A DNA stretch of 64,000 nt from Bradyrhizobium sp. CCGB12 (lineage in GTDB: Bacteria > Pseudomonadota > Alphaproteobacteria > Rhizobiales > Xanthobacteraceae), in NCBI RefSeq assembly GCF_024199845.1, contig NZ_JANADO010000001.1, positions 2,108,001 to 2,172,000 of the forward strand. The letters run 5' to 3'. This document shows positions 16,857 to 25,993 of the stretch, piece by piece (position 1 is the first letter of the stretch; the number at the start of each line of letters is the position of its first letter). The translations under genes were made by a program, and so were the position numbers. The notes under the pieces were generated by a model, which had not been told where the DNA came from, ran no database searches, and saw only the letters and a program-made list of their open reading frames with translations.

Positions 16857-18230
16857 GTGTCCGCGCGTATCCTGGTTGTCGATGACGTTCCTGCCAACGT
16901 CAAACTCCTCGAAGCCCGCCTGTCCGCCGAATATTTCGACGTGATGACCGCCGCGAATGGCGCCGAGGCGCTGGCGATCAGCCGGCGCGCCGAATGCGAC
17001 ATCATCCTGCTTGACGTGATGATGCCTGATATGGACGGCTTCGAAGTTTGCCGTCGCCTGAAGACCGATCCTGCGACGCATCACATTCCCGTCGTGATGG
17101 TCACCGCGCTCGACAGTCCGTCCGACCGCAACCGCGGGCTGGAAGCCGGCGCCGACGATTTCCTGACCAAACCCGTCTCCGACGTCGTCCTGATCGCGCG
17201 CGTGCGCTCGCTGACGCGGCTGAAGATGATGACCGACGAGCTGCGCATGCGCGCCATCACCTCGCTCGAGATCGGCATGCAGGCGCCCGAGCGCAGCGCC
17301 GTGGCCGACACCGGCAAGGGCGGCCGCATCCTGCTGGTCGACGACCGCGAATCCTCCTATGAGCGGCTGGCGACGATCCTCGCCGCCGAGCACACCATCG
17401 ACGTCGAACCGAACCCGACGGAGGCGCTGTTCCACGCCGCCGAGGGCAATTACGACCTCCTGATCGTGTCGCTCGACCTCAACAATTTCGACGGCCTGCG
17501 GCTCTGCAGCCAGGCGCGCTCGCTGGAGCGCACGCGCCACGTGCCGATCCTAGCGATCGCAGACCCCGAGAACTCGACGCGGCTGCTCCGCGGCCTCGAG
17601 ATCGGCGTTAACGACTATCTGTTGCGTCCCGTCGACAAGACCGAGCTCCTGGCGCGGGCCCGCACGCAGATCCGCCGCCGCCGCTACACCGATCACCTGC
17701 GCGACAACGTGCAGAACTCGATCGAGATGGCGATCACGGATGCGCTCACCGGTCTGCACAATCGCCGCTACATGGAGAGTCATCTGGCGACGCTCGCCGA
17801 GCAGGCGGCGACCCGCGGCAAGCCGCTCGCGCTGATGATCCTGGACATCGACTACTTCAAGTCGATCAACGACAATTACGGCCACGATGCCGGCGACGAC
17901 GTGCTGCGCGAGTTCGCGGTGCGCGTGCGCAAGTCGATCCGCGGTATTGATCTCGCCTGCCGCTATGGCGGCGAGGAGTTCGTCATCGTGATGCCGGAGA
18001 CCGATCTCCATGTCGCCGGCATGGTTGCCGAACGCCTGCGTCGCTCGATTGCGGGCGAGCCCTTCGCAATCCACAAAGGCACCAAGCGCATCGAGGTCAC
18101 GATCTCGATCGGGCTGACCACGCTGGAGCAGAAGGGCGAAGCGGTTGCCGACGTCCTCAAGCGCGCCGACACCGCGCTGTATCGTGCCAAGCACGACGGC
18201 CGCAATCGCGTTGTGTCGCAGGCGGCGTGA
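16857..18230 (+). CDS. pleD: PleD-type diguanylate cyclase response regulator
   Basis: 457 aa, GTG start. REC1 (about 1-120) has phosphoacceptor Asp53 (ILLDVMMPDMDG). REC2 (about 150-270) has Ser in place of the phosphorylated Asp (LLIVSLDLNNFDG), as expected of an adaptor domain. The GGDEF domain ends the protein with active-site GGEEF (371-375) and an inhibitory I-site RGID (362-365) five residues before it. It makes c-di-GMP when phosphorylated by DivJ/PleC-type kinases and localises to a pole in Caulobacter. Operon with divK. Confidence 0.95.
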   Translation: MSARILVVDDVPANVKLLEARLSAEYFDVMTAANGAEALAISRRAECDIILLDVMMPDMDGFEVCRRLKTDPATHHIPVVMVTALDSPSDRNRGLEAGADDFLTKPVSDVVLIARVRSLTRLKMMTDELRMRAITSLEIGMQAPERSAVADTGKGGRILLVDDRESSYERLATILAAEHTIDVEPNPTEALFHAAEGNYDLLIVSLDLNNFDGLRLCSQARSLERTRHVPILAIADPENSTRLLRGLEIGVNDYLLRPVDKTELLARARTQIRRRRYTDHLRDNVQNSIEMAITDALTGLHNRRYMESHLATLAEQAATRGKPLALMILDIDYFKSINDNYGHDAGDDVLREFAVRVRKSIRGIDLACRYGGEEFVIVMPETDLHVAGMVAERLRRSIAGEPFAIHKGTKRIEVTISIGLTTLEQKGEAVADVLKRADTALYRAKHDGRNRVVSQAA

Positions 18231-18402
18231 GGCCGGGCGAAAACAAAAAGCTCGAAAACAACCCCATGCACAGTAGCCGGTGATAGAGGAATCAACGGCT
18301 TACGCGAGGCGCAGAGCGGCTGACGCTGACAGCGGCTCTGTTTGACACGTCGGGCAAAACAGGTGCATGCTGTTAGCATCCCAAACAGGCCTACAAACTC
18401 CG

Positions 18403-18525
18403 TGTCGTCCCGGCGAAGGCCGGACCCATAGCCCCAGGAAGGGGTTATGATGCGAACTGACAACTCCGAGTTTTCGCCAAACATCCGACTGTGAGTATGG
18501 GTCCCGGCCTCCGCCGGGACGACAC
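18403..18525. repeat. Palindromic intergenic repeat, family C (copy 2)
   Basis: About 123 bp with arms TGTCGTCCCGGCGAAGGCC / GGCCTCCGCCGGGACGACA, inner GGACCCATAG / TATGGGTCC, and a TTTTCGCCAAACATC centre like copy 1 at 10423. It ends four bases before the stop of the TetR gene. The preceding stretch 18231-18402 has no gene. Confidence 0.82.
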
Positions 18526-18528
18526 TGA

Positions 18529-19134
18529 TTAGTGCCGCGGCCGCTTGACCTCCACCGGCTTCGCTGCCTCACCCTCCACATCCACCCCCGCATTCCGCAG
18601 CAGCACCTTTGCCGCTTCCTTCGCGGCGCGCGCCATCGCGGGATCGTCGCGCACGAGGTCCTGCGCGATCGAGCCGTCGACCAGGAGCACGAGTTGGGTT
18701 GCTAGCGCCTCCGCATCCGCAACGCCGAGCTCGTTCAGCCGGTCGCGAAACCAGAGACGGCGGCTTTCCTTGAAGGCGATTGCGATCTTCTTCACGGCGC
18801 GGTCGGCAGGACCGAGCTCGGCGACCGCATTCACGAACGGGCAGCCGCGAAAGTCTTTTGCGGCGAAGCGGCGCTCCAGCGAATCGAAGGTCGCAAGAAT
18901 CTGCTCGGCCGGCGGCTTGTCGGAGGGGCGCGGTTTGACGAAGCGCCGTTCCAGATACGCCGCGATCAGCGCGTCCTTGGAGGGGAAGTGGTTGTAGAGC
19001 GTGCGCTTGGAGATGCCGATCTCGGCCGCGATGGTGTCGACGCCGATGGCGCGAATGCCTTGCAGATAGAACAGCTTGTCGGCGGTCTCGAGGATCCGCT
19101 CCTTCATCGTCTGTGGGGTGGGCGGGGGAGCCAT
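18529..19134 (-). CDS. TetR/AcrR-family repressor
   Basis: 201 aa from the ATG at 19134. N-terminal HTH: MKERILETADKLFYLQGIRA, VDTIAAEIGISKRTLYNHFPSKDALIAAYLERR. The ligand-binding half (DFRGCPFVNAVAELG..FRDRLNEL) is of the type seen with small-molecule exporters. Divergent from an MFS gene across 129 bp containing a perfect 16-bp palindrome, so it very likely represses that transporter and itself. A longer frame reading through the operator is rejected. Effector unknown. Confidence 0.92.
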   Translation of the reverse strand: MAPPPTPQTMKERILETADKLFYLQGIRAIGVDTIAAEIGISKRTLYNHFPSKDALIAAYLERRFVKPRPSDKPPAEQILATFDSLERRFAAKDFRGCPFVNAVAELGPADRAVKKIAIAFKESRRLWFRDRLNELGVADAEALATQLVLLVDGSIAQDLVRDDPAMARAAKEAAKVLLRNAGVDVEGEAAKPVEVKRPRH

Positions 19135-19186
19135 GCGGTAGAGTACGTCCTGTTCGCTTGACAGCGTGCACCTTTCATACCCTAAG

Positions 19187-19202
19187 TACACAGGTCTGTG
19201 TA
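19187..19202. promoter_or_regulatory. Palindromic operator for the TetR/MFS pair
   Basis: TACACAGGTCTGTGTA, two perfect 7-bp arms (TACACAG / CTGTGTA) around a 2-bp centre. It lies 53 bp upstream of the tetR start and 62 bp upstream of the MFS start. Size, symmetry and position match TetR-family operators, so binding of the neighbouring repressor is a strong inference. Confidence 0.75.
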
Positions 19203-19263
19203 ACCAAAATCATCGAGAATTGCAGACGCCGGTGCGCTCGCCGCGCCGACGAGGGAGAAAAAC

Positions 19264-20496
19264 ATGCCCCTGTTGCAGGTGCTGCGTCCGACCTTGCCCA
19301 TCCTGATCGGCGCCTCGATCATGCTGACGCTGAGCATGGGGCTGCGGCAGTCGCTCGGCATCTTCCTGCAACCGCTGACGCATGACATCCACATCTCGGT
19401 GTCGGATTTCACGCTGGCGCTGGCCGTGCAAAACCTCGCCTGGGGCTTCTTGCAGCCGCTCGCCGGCGCGATGACGGTGCGCTACGGCTTCCGTCCCATC
19501 ATGATCGTCGGCTCGCTGATGTACATCGCAGGGCTCGTGCTGATGGCGACCGCGAACGGGCTCGTCAGCATCATGATCGGCGGCGGCATTCTGATCGGCA
19601 CGTCTCTGGCCTGCACCGCGGCGGCGATCGCGATGTCGGTGGCGGCGAGGGCGGTGCCCGAGACGGTGCGATCCACCGTGCTCGGCATCGTCTCCGGCGC
19701 CGGCTCGCTCGGCGCGCTGCTGTCGGCGCCGATCGGGCAGATGCTCAACGAGGGTTTTGGCTGGCGCATCGGGCTTGCTGGTTTCGTCATCATGTCGGTG
19801 CTGATGATCCCCGCCGCCTGGTGTGCCGGGCGCGTCGATCAGGTCCCGCTGCCGAAGCCGGCCGCAGACGACATCGGCGATGCCACGGCTGCGACCGCGG
19901 CGAAGGCGGCGTTCGGCAATGCCTCCTTCGTGGTGATGACCTGCGCCTATCTCGTCTGCGGCATGCAGCTGGTGTTCCTCACCACGCATCTGCCGTCATA
20001 TCTCTTGATCTGCGGCCTCGATCCGATGCTCAGCGCGCAGACGCTCGGCATGATCGGCGGCTTCAACGTGCTCGGCTCGCTGTTCTTCGGCTGGGCCGGC
20101 CAGCGCTGGAACAAGCTGGCGCTGCTGGGCGGCATCTACATCCTCCGCTCGCTCGCGCTCGCCTGGTACTTCATGCTGCCGGCGACGCCGTTCTCGACAC
20201 TGCTGTTTGGCGCGATCATGGGCTTCCTGTGGATGGGCGTCGGCCCGCTGGTCGCGGGCGCCGTCGCCGAGATGTTCGGCCTGCGCTGGCAGGCGATGAT
20301 CCAGGGCCTCGCCTTCATGAGCCATCAGATCGGCAGCTTCCTCGGCGCCTACGGAGGAGGGGTGCTCTACGACGCGCTCGGCTCCTACACCATGGCCTGG
20401 CGCATCGGCGTGGCGCTGGGGCTGGCCGGCGGCATCATCCAGGTCGCGTTCGCGCTGATCCGGCCGTCGCAGCCGCCGGTGTTGAAGGCGGCCTAG
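19264..20496 (+). CDS. MFS transporter (YbfB/OFA-like)
   Basis: 410 aa with about 12 hydrophobic helices: LRPTLPILIGASIMLTLSMGL, VQNLAWGFLQPLAGAM, MIVGSLMYIAGLVLM, then a central hydrophilic loop (VDQVPLPKPAADDIGDA) and six more. The sequence MGLRQSLGIFLQPLTHDI is typical of the OFA/monocarboxylate-like branch. Likely a secondary transporter or exporter whose inducer is sensed by the divergent TetR protein. Two degraded fragments resembling its seventh and eighth helices occur nearby, at 20651 and 24351. Confidence 0.92.
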   Translation: MPLLQVLRPTLPILIGASIMLTLSMGLRQSLGIFLQPLTHDIHISVSDFTLALAVQNLAWGFLQPLAGAMTVRYGFRPIMIVGSLMYIAGLVLMATANGLVSIMIGGGILIGTSLACTAAAIAMSVAARAVPETVRSTVLGIVSGAGSLGALLSAPIGQMLNEGFGWRIGLAGFVIMSVLMIPAAWCAGRVDQVPLPKPAADDIGDATAATAAKAAFGNASFVVMTCAYLVCGMQLVFLTTHLPSYLLICGLDPMLSAQTLGMIGGFNVLGSLFFGWAGQRWNKLALLGGIYILRSLALAWYFMLPATPFSTLLFGAIMGFLWMGVGPLVAGAVAEMFGLRWQAMIQGLAFMSHQIGSFLGAYGGGVLYDALGSYTMAWRIGVALGLAGGIIQVAFALIRPSQPPVLKAA

Positions 20497-20805
20497 TCAC
20501 GCGCGCTTTCGCGCCGCCCGATCAGATGGCCCGAATTTGTGTCGATTGAGACAGGTTCTAGGCGCTGCCGAGGTCCAGCGACTTGCCTGAAGCAGCCAAC
20601 CCTTGTCCGTTTCTGCTACACGCACTCGGCTCGTATCACAAGCTGGCGACGACGCCGTTCTCAACGCCCGGGGTTGGGCATGATCAGGGGTCTCCTCTGG
20701 GCGCAGCCGCCAGGCCAATGTGGGGATAGCGCAGGCGGGGCGTGTCGGTCGCGCTAAACGAAATCGGAGTGTTGTTGGATCGAACCTACACAATAGAGTC
20801 CAAGG
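20497..20805. other. Gene-free stretch with a possible MFS fragment
   Basis: No supported gene. Around 20651-20705 the + strand contains GACGCCGTTCTC, identical to 20184-20195 of the MFS gene, followed by an imperfect match to its ATPFSTLLFGAIMGFLW region (TTGGGCATGATCAGGGG versus TTTGGCGCGATCATGGG). This may be a decayed fragment of a second MFS copy. The match is short and the interpretation weak. Confidence 0.35.
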
Positions 20806-21333
20806 CTACTTGGCTGCAGCCGCTGCGGTTTGGCCCGGTGGCAGAATGCGGAACATGGAGGTCGAAACCTTTTCTCCGGTTTTGAATGGACCGGGAATCT
20901 TGTTGCTGACCGGTTTCAAACTTTGGAGGAAAGCCGCGATCGCCTTGGCATCATCCGCCGTGAGTGTTGCAAAAGCGTGCCAAGGCATGATCGGCGCCAG
21001 GATGCGGTGATCCGGTCGTTCGCCTGCCTGTATCGCCTTCACGATCTGCTCTGTGCTCCAACTACCAATTCCGGTCTCCTTGTCGGGTGTGATGTTTGAG
21101 CCGACATAGACACCCTGACCCGGAATCTCGAATCCTACATCCGAACCGCCGAGAAAGCGTGACATGTCGGGATTTCCGAGAAAGTATCCCGGCGTGTGGC
21201 AGTCGTTGCAGCCGCCGAGCGTTACGAGATATTTGCCGCGCGTGATCTGTGAATCGTCAGCCACGGCCGCGTACGCTGGAAGAGCGATGACTGACGCGGT
21301 CGCGAATGCGAGACGAACCAATATCCGCAACAT
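20806..21333 (-). CDS. Exported monohaem cytochrome c
   Basis: 175 aa. Signal peptide LRILVRLAFATASVIALPAYA precedes a class I-like cytochrome c with haem site Cys42-Asn-Asp-Cys45-His46 (GGCNDCHTPGYF). A candidate axial Met lies in LAPIMPWHAFATLTADD. The pattern ITPDKETGIGSWSTEQIVKAIQAG is common in small cytochromes serving as electron acceptors for periplasmic dehydrogenases. GGGAG lies 8 nt upstream of the ATG at 21333. Downstream of the methyltransferase gene on the same strand with a 132-bp gap; its redox partner is not in the window. Confidence 0.92.
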   Translation of the reverse strand: MLRILVRLAFATASVIALPAYAAVADDSQITRGKYLVTLGGCNDCHTPGYFLGNPDMSRFLGGSDVGFEIPGQGVYVGSNITPDKETGIGSWSTEQIVKAIQAGERPDHRILAPIMPWHAFATLTADDAKAIAAFLQSLKPVSNKIPGPFKTGEKVSTSMFRILPPGQTAAAAAK

Positions 21334-21465
21334 GATTTGTCTCCCTGGCTTCGACTGGTTGGTCACCCGGCTGCGTACCGCCGGGGTCGGCAAACGATTG
21401 ATTCCCGTGTCGTGCAGAGCGGCAATAATCCAGCCGGAGAAAGCGAAGCGCATCGGCTGTGCTTC

Positions 21466-22548
21466 TTACGGCTTGCGGCCAATCACCGCGCCGTTGGCGG
21501 CGGGTGCGTCGAACCACACCGTCTGGATGTGCCGGAATCCGGCTTCCTCGAGCCACTCTGAATATTCGGCCGGCGTGTAGTTTCGTCCTTCCGTCTCGAT
21601 CAGCATGTTGAGGCTCATCAGCGCAGCCGGCGCCGGCCCGGTCTTTTCGTCATTGACGAGGAGCTCGCTGATGACGACTAGGCCGCCGCTCGGCAAAGCT
21701 TCGAAGGACCGGCGCAGAAGGGCGCGGTTCTTCGCCTCGTCCCAATCGTGCAGGATCATCGACAGAAGATGCATGTCGTGATCGTTCGGAAGCTGCTCGA
21801 AGAAGCTGCCGCCTGCGGTCTCGATCCGGTCGGTCAAGCCTGCCTCCGCGATCTTTCCCGCGGCGATCGCGGCCACATGCGGCAAGTCAAACACGGTCGC
21901 ATGCAGGGTCCCGTACTGTTTGCAAAGCTCGATGTCGTATGCGCCCGATCCGCCACCGACGTCCAGGAGGCGGCGAACATGCCGGAAATCCACCGCTTCG
22001 CCGAGGTTGCGTGCGGTCATCGTGGAGAGCGAATGCATCGCCTCCCAGAAGACTGCCAGCATCGTCGGATCCTCACCATCGAACATCGAGGATTGCGCGG
22101 CCGGGTCCCACGTGGTTGGCCGGTTCGTGCGCAGCGCCTCCGTAAGCTTTCCCCAGCCCGCGTAGAGCCGCATGTCGGCCATTTGCACGAAGCCACCGAA
22201 GTAATACGGTTTCCCACGCACGAGATAGGCCTCGCTTAACGGTGTATTGCGATAACATCCGTCCGTTTTCTCCAGAAGCCCGAGTGCAGCGCAGCCGGTC
22301 AACAGGATCTCAGCCGGTCGTGGATGCAGATCGAGCCTTTCAGCCAGCTCTGCAACCGTGATGCCGGCGCCGCTTGTAAGGCGGCTGAAGAGATCCAGCT
22401 CGTGCGCAGCGGCCAGCGTCTTGAAGGCCCAGAAACCGGTCGAAAGCGCCATCAGCGGGACGGCGGAAGGAAGCTCCGGCGCGGCGGGAATCGGCGGGAC
22501 GTTTGCACGAGTGGGCGGAGGAGCTGTCCGCGAGAGCTGACTGACCAT
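21466..22548 (-). CDS. SAM-dependent O-methyltransferase (plant/hydroxyneurosporene type)
   Basis: 360 aa. N-terminal dimerisation domain (about 30-130: LMALSTGFWAFKTLAAAHELDLFSRL, TVAELAERLDLHPRPAEILLTGCAALGLL). The Rossmann SAM domain has motif I LLDVGGGSGAYDIELCKQY, acidic strand VFDLPHV, and catalytic-base region LSMILHDWDEAKNRALLRR with a His as in PF00891 O-methyltransferases. Methyl acceptor unknown. The ATG at 22548 has GGGA upstream; an earlier frame runs into the intergenic region. Divergent from a MocR regulator, its likely controller. Confidence 0.9.
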   Translation of the reverse strand: MVSQLSRTAPPPTRANVPPIPAAPELPSAVPLMALSTGFWAFKTLAAAHELDLFSRLTSGAGITVAELAERLDLHPRPAEILLTGCAALGLLEKTDGCYRNTPLSEAYLVRGKPYYFGGFVQMADMRLYAGWGKLTEALRTNRPTTWDPAAQSSMFDGEDPTMLAVFWEAMHSLSTMTARNLGEAVDFRHVRRLLDVGGGSGAYDIELCKQYGTLHATVFDLPHVAAIAAGKIAEAGLTDRIETAGGSFFEQLPNDHDMHLLSMILHDWDEAKNRALLRRSFEALPSGGLVVISELLVNDEKTGPAPAALMSLNMLIETEGRNYTPAEYSEWLEEAGFRHIQTVWFDAPAANGAVIGRKP

Positions 22549-22842
22549 AATCACATCCCTTTCAGAGCGAGCCGCAGCCGATCGTAGGAAATTGTAAATC
22601 TGGTAGAAGTGCCAATTCATGGATTCTTGGCCAGTCCAATTCTGGTTTGCAGCCTTCTTCTGCGTCAGGCGGCGAGCAGCTCGGGCATCCCTAGGTTTCG
22701 GCGGAGGGTGGCATCAGCTGCTTCAATGGTATCCGTACTGCTCGCTTGGGGATCCCGAATTCGCTGCCAAAGCGGCCGGGTGGAACATTAATCTTTGTGC
22801 AATGTTGCCACTCCAATCCGAGGCGAAAACGGGTGCGGGACC
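22549..22842. promoter_or_regulatory. Divergent control region, methyltransferase / MocR
   Basis: 294 bp, less GC-rich than the flanking genes. Must hold the promoters of both genes and any MocR binding sites. MocR proteins often bind direct repeats, but none was resolved by eye. Confidence 0.4.
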
Positions 22843-24291
22843 GTGGCTTTTCACGTTAGTCTTGTTGGTCGAAATGACCTGAGCGGCGAGATATATCGTC
22901 AGATCCGACAGGCAATTTTGGACGGGCGCCTTCGACCCGGAGAGCGGCTTACTGCCACGCGGGAACTGGCTGGCGCGCTGACCGTCGCGCGATCGACGGT
23001 CGCCATTGCTTATGAAGCCTTGATTGCGGAAGGATTTGCAACGTCGCGTACGGGTGCTGGGACGTTCGTCAGCCATCAGCTCGAGGCAAAAGGTCCTGCA
23101 TCGAAGACAAGGCGCTCAACATCCCGTGCGATTCGGGTGCGCGACGTTTGGCAGACGATACCGTTACCGCCACATTTTCTCTGCGCGGCGCGTTACGACT
23201 TCAGAACGGGGATTCCGGACGCCTCGCTGTTTCCCCATCGAAGCTGGCGGCGGGTCGTCGCCCACGCGCTGCGGTCGCGCGAGACGGCGGTGGGTCTTTA
23301 TGGGGATCCCGCGGGCAGTCGGGACCTGCGCGCGGCGATCGCTCGTCACGTCGGCGTCTCGCGATGCATCTCCGGATCGCCCGACGACATCATCGTGACG
23401 AATGGCACTCAACAGGCACTCGACATCATCGCCCGAGTGCTTCTCGAGCCGGGCGATGTCGTTGCCGTGGAGAAACCGGGCTACCTACCTCCCAAGCAAT
23501 TGTTCAAGGCGCTAGGGGCGCGTGTGGTCGGTGTGCCGGTCGATAGCGAGGGTCTGGTCGTGGAGGCGCTGCCGGCCGAAGCAAGGGTGGTCTACGTGAC
23601 GCCCTCGCATCAGTTTCCGCTCGGCATGGCTATGAGCCTTCCGCGTCGACGCGCCCTGCTTGGCTGGGCCGAGCAGTGCAACGCCGTTGTCATTGAGGAC
23701 GACTATGACAGCGAGTTTCGCTTTGGCGGACGTCCGCTCGAGCCGCTTCAGACGCTCGATACGACTGGACGCGTTGTGTACGTCGGCACGTTTTCAAAGA
23801 CGTTGCTGCCATCTCTTCGGCTGGCATTTATGGTGGTGCCGCCATCGCTCCGAGAGGCGATGTACAAGGCGAAATTTGTCACCGATTGGCATACGGCGAC
23901 GATAGCACAGAACGCGCTGGCGCGGTTCATCGACGAGGGGGCGTTTGCGCGCCACGTTCGCAAAGTAAGTCGCATCTATAGCGAACGGCGTGAGTTGCTG
24001 ACTGCGGAAATCAGGTGCAACTTCGGCGATTACCTGCACCTCATTCCATCGAGTACTGGGCTGCATATCGCCGCCTATGCACGGACGGCGTCGCTCGGTG
24101 AAATCGATGCGGCGGCATCGCGAGCGTTTGACCTCGGTGTTTCCATTCAATCCTTCCCGCTGGACGGAAAGCCTCAGGCTGGCATCATGCTGGGATACGG
24201 AGCGATCGAGACGTCGCGGATCGCCGAAGGACTGCGGCGGTTGCGAACTTGCTTTGACGAACGCGTGTCTCGACGTTCGAAGGCGGCATAA
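22843..24291 (+). CDS. MocR-type (GntR-HTH plus aminotransferase fold) regulator
   Basis: 482 aa from GTG 22843; a TTG at 22795 would add 16 residues. The winged HTH comes first (LSGEIYRQIRQAILDGRLRPG, TATRELAGALTVARSTVAIAYEALIAEGFATSRTGAGTFV). A class-I aminotransferase domain follows, with YDFRTGIPDASLFP, VTNGTQQALDII, VIEDDYDSEFRF and the PLP-lysine motif GTFSKTLLPSLRLAFMV. MocR regulators such as PdxR and GabR sense PLP or amino-compound adducts. Divergent from the methyltransferase-cytochrome c genes. Confidence 0.92.
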   Translation: MAFHVSLVGRNDLSGEIYRQIRQAILDGRLRPGERLTATRELAGALTVARSTVAIAYEALIAEGFATSRTGAGTFVSHQLEAKGPASKTRRSTSRAIRVRDVWQTIPLPPHFLCAARYDFRTGIPDASLFPHRSWRRVVAHALRSRETAVGLYGDPAGSRDLRAAIARHVGVSRCISGSPDDIIVTNGTQQALDIIARVLLEPGDVVAVEKPGYLPPKQLFKALGARVVGVPVDSEGLVVEALPAEARVVYVTPSHQFPLGMAMSLPRRRALLGWAEQCNAVVIEDDYDSEFRFGGRPLEPLQTLDTTGRVVYVGTFSKTLLPSLRLAFMVVPPSLREAMYKAKFVTDWHTATIAQNALARFIDEGAFARHVRKVSRIYSERRELLTAEIRCNFGDYLHLIPSSTGLHIAAYARTASLGEIDAAASRAFDLGVSIQSFPLDGKPQAGIMLGYGAIETSRIAEGLRRLRTCFDERVSRRSKAA

Positions 24292-24350
24292 CCGATAGCG
24301 CTGGGACGCACCAAGGCCGACGCCTAATCGAGCGCCGCGACGTTCTCGGA

Positions 24351-24425
24351 CAGGTTGGTGTTGCTGGCGACATCTACGTCCTTCGCTCGCTCGCGTTCGC
24401 CTGGTACTTCATGCTGCCGGCCACA
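24351..24425 (+). pseudogene. Fragment of an MFS transporter gene
   Basis: 75 bp that align without gaps to 20113-20187 of the MFS gene, most third-codon differences being silent. The reading QVGVAGDIYVLRSLAFAWYF parallels KLALLGGIYILRSLALAWYF. No flanking sequence continues the gene, so it is a relic of a paralogue or a duplicated and decayed piece. The rest of 24292-24484 has no gene. Confidence 0.75.
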
Positions 24426-24484
24426 TCTGAAGCGTTCATTCATATCCCGATTGGGCCCGCGATCGCCCGACAATCCTGCGATCT

Positions 24485-25681
24485 TCAAATCTCCTTCCAC
24501 CAGCGCCAAGTTGTCGCCATGGCCAGGAGGCCAAGCGTGCCGGTTACGGCGGTGGCACTGTGAGATCCGATGCGGTCGGCGAGCCATCCCAGCCAAAGGA
24601 AGCCGATTGGACCGATGCCGATGCAGACGGTCAGGACGCCGAGTATGCGCGAGCGCATTTCAGCCGGCGAAGCAAGATAAACCAGCGTCGCCTGCATCGT
24701 GCCAAAACCGGCGCCACCGACGCCTGTCAGGAGCAATGCCGCACCGGCCAGCACCGGGATTTGTGCCAGCGCGAAAATCACGACCGTGAGCATGTAGCAG
24801 AGGACACCGCCAACAAAGGCCCGACCGTACCATTTCGGGGTGAGCCACAGCGCCAGCACGAGCGCCCCCACGAAAGCGCCGATCCCGTCCATGGTCGCCA
24901 ATAGGCCGACGCCTTCCGGGCCCAGATGCAGGCGGTCGCGCCCGATGACCGGGATCATGCTGGTGAACGGCCAGGCAAAGACATTGTAGATCACGGTCAC
25001 GATCAGCACGCCGCGGATTCGTTTGTCGCTGCGCGCAAGAGCGAGACCCTCGGCTATGCGCGCCAGCACCGGCCCCGGCTCTGCGGCGTGAGCAGCACGC
25101 GCGTGGATCGTCAGAACGGCCCACAGCGCTGCGCAGTACATCAGCGAGCTCAGGATCAGGACGCCCTGGAGACCCGCTCCGGCGAGCAGGATTCCACCGA
25201 TGACGGGGCCGACCATGCGGCTTGCATTGCTGGCTCCGACGTCGAGCGACATTGCCAGGCTCATTTTCTCGCGGCCAACGACCTCGCCCATCATCACGCG
25301 TCGCACCGGGTTATCGGTGCACCAGCCACAGCCGTTGATGAAGCTGGCCAACGCGAGATGCCAGATCTCAAGCTGTCCGGTCGCGTCCAAAATTGCGAGG
25401 ACTGCCGAGGTGCCGGCCATCAGCAGCACGACGACAAAGAGCATTCGGCCGCGATCCAAACGTTCCGCGAGCGCGCCGAGAAACACTCCGAACAGGCCCA
25501 TCGGAAGCAGACGGAGCATGGTCATCATCGCGACGAGAAACGCCGACTCGGTGCGCTGGTAGACGACAATGCCGACCGCGACAGTTTCCACCCAGCGTAC
25601 GGTGGCAATGATCAGGCCGACCCACCACAAACGCCAGAAGTCCGGTGCATCGATGATCCGCCGGAACGGCGATTTGCTCAC
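24485..25681 (-). CDS. MFS transporter (enterobactin-exporter-like)
   Basis: 398 aa with about 11-12 helices. The N-terminus FRRIIDAPDFWRLWWVGLI and the loop FLGALAERLDRGRMLF are typical of the MFS_3/EntS branch. Later features are MSLDVGASNASRMVGPVIGGILLAG, EGLALARSDKRIRGVLIVTVIYN and GGAGFGTMQATLVYLASPAEMRSRILG. Likely an exporter of a small amphipathic molecule. Convergent with the MocR gene, with no dedicated regulator beside it, so its substrate cannot be tied to the context. Confidence 0.9.
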   Translation of the reverse strand: MSKSPFRRIIDAPDFWRLWWVGLIIATVRWVETVAVGIVVYQRTESAFLVAMMTMLRLLPMGLFGVFLGALAERLDRGRMLFVVVLLMAGTSAVLAILDATGQLEIWHLALASFINGCGWCTDNPVRRVMMGEVVGREKMSLAMSLDVGASNASRMVGPVIGGILLAGAGLQGVLILSSLMYCAALWAVLTIHARAAHAAEPGPVLARIAEGLALARSDKRIRGVLIVTVIYNVFAWPFTSMIPVIGRDRLHLGPEGVGLLATMDGIGAFVGALVLALWLTPKWYGRAFVGGVLCYMLTVVIFALAQIPVLAGAALLLTGVGGAGFGTMQATLVYLASPAEMRSRILGVLTVCIGIGPIGFLWLGWLADRIGSHSATAVTGTLGLLAMATTWRWWKEI

Positions 25682-25993
25682 GGGATCTCTTTCCTTCGGG
25701 GGCTCTCCTGGCCCCTTGTGCGTCCACTATGGGAAGCTCGCCGCACTAGACAAGCATTTTTCAACAAGCGACGAACTTTTTGGAACGAGATTTTGGTGGG
25801 GATCTTCGGTCGTAGTGAGTTGACCGAAGCATGCTGGCAGCGATCGCGGTGCCGCAGCTTCATGTCTCTGATAACGGCGATAGCGAAAGGGCCGCAATCC
25901 CGAGGAGAAGTTCCGCTTCGTCCCGTAGCGGACCAGGTGGGCCAATGGCAGCTTGTGGCCGGACTCCATCGTCCCGCCAATGGCAGCCGGCGT
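25682..25993. other. Gene-free stretch
   Basis: 312 bp upstream of the MFS gene. A minus-strand open frame of 80 codons (25727-25969) has no ribosome-binding site and an unlikely composition, so it is not called. The MFS promoter should lie here. No repeat or RNA was recognised. Confidence 0.4.

Noticed and set aside
18231..18402. Possible gene between pleD and repeat C2
   Set aside because: Only short frames without ribosome-binding sites. The stretch resembles commonly repeated non-coding Bradyrhizobium sequence but could not be assigned to a family here.
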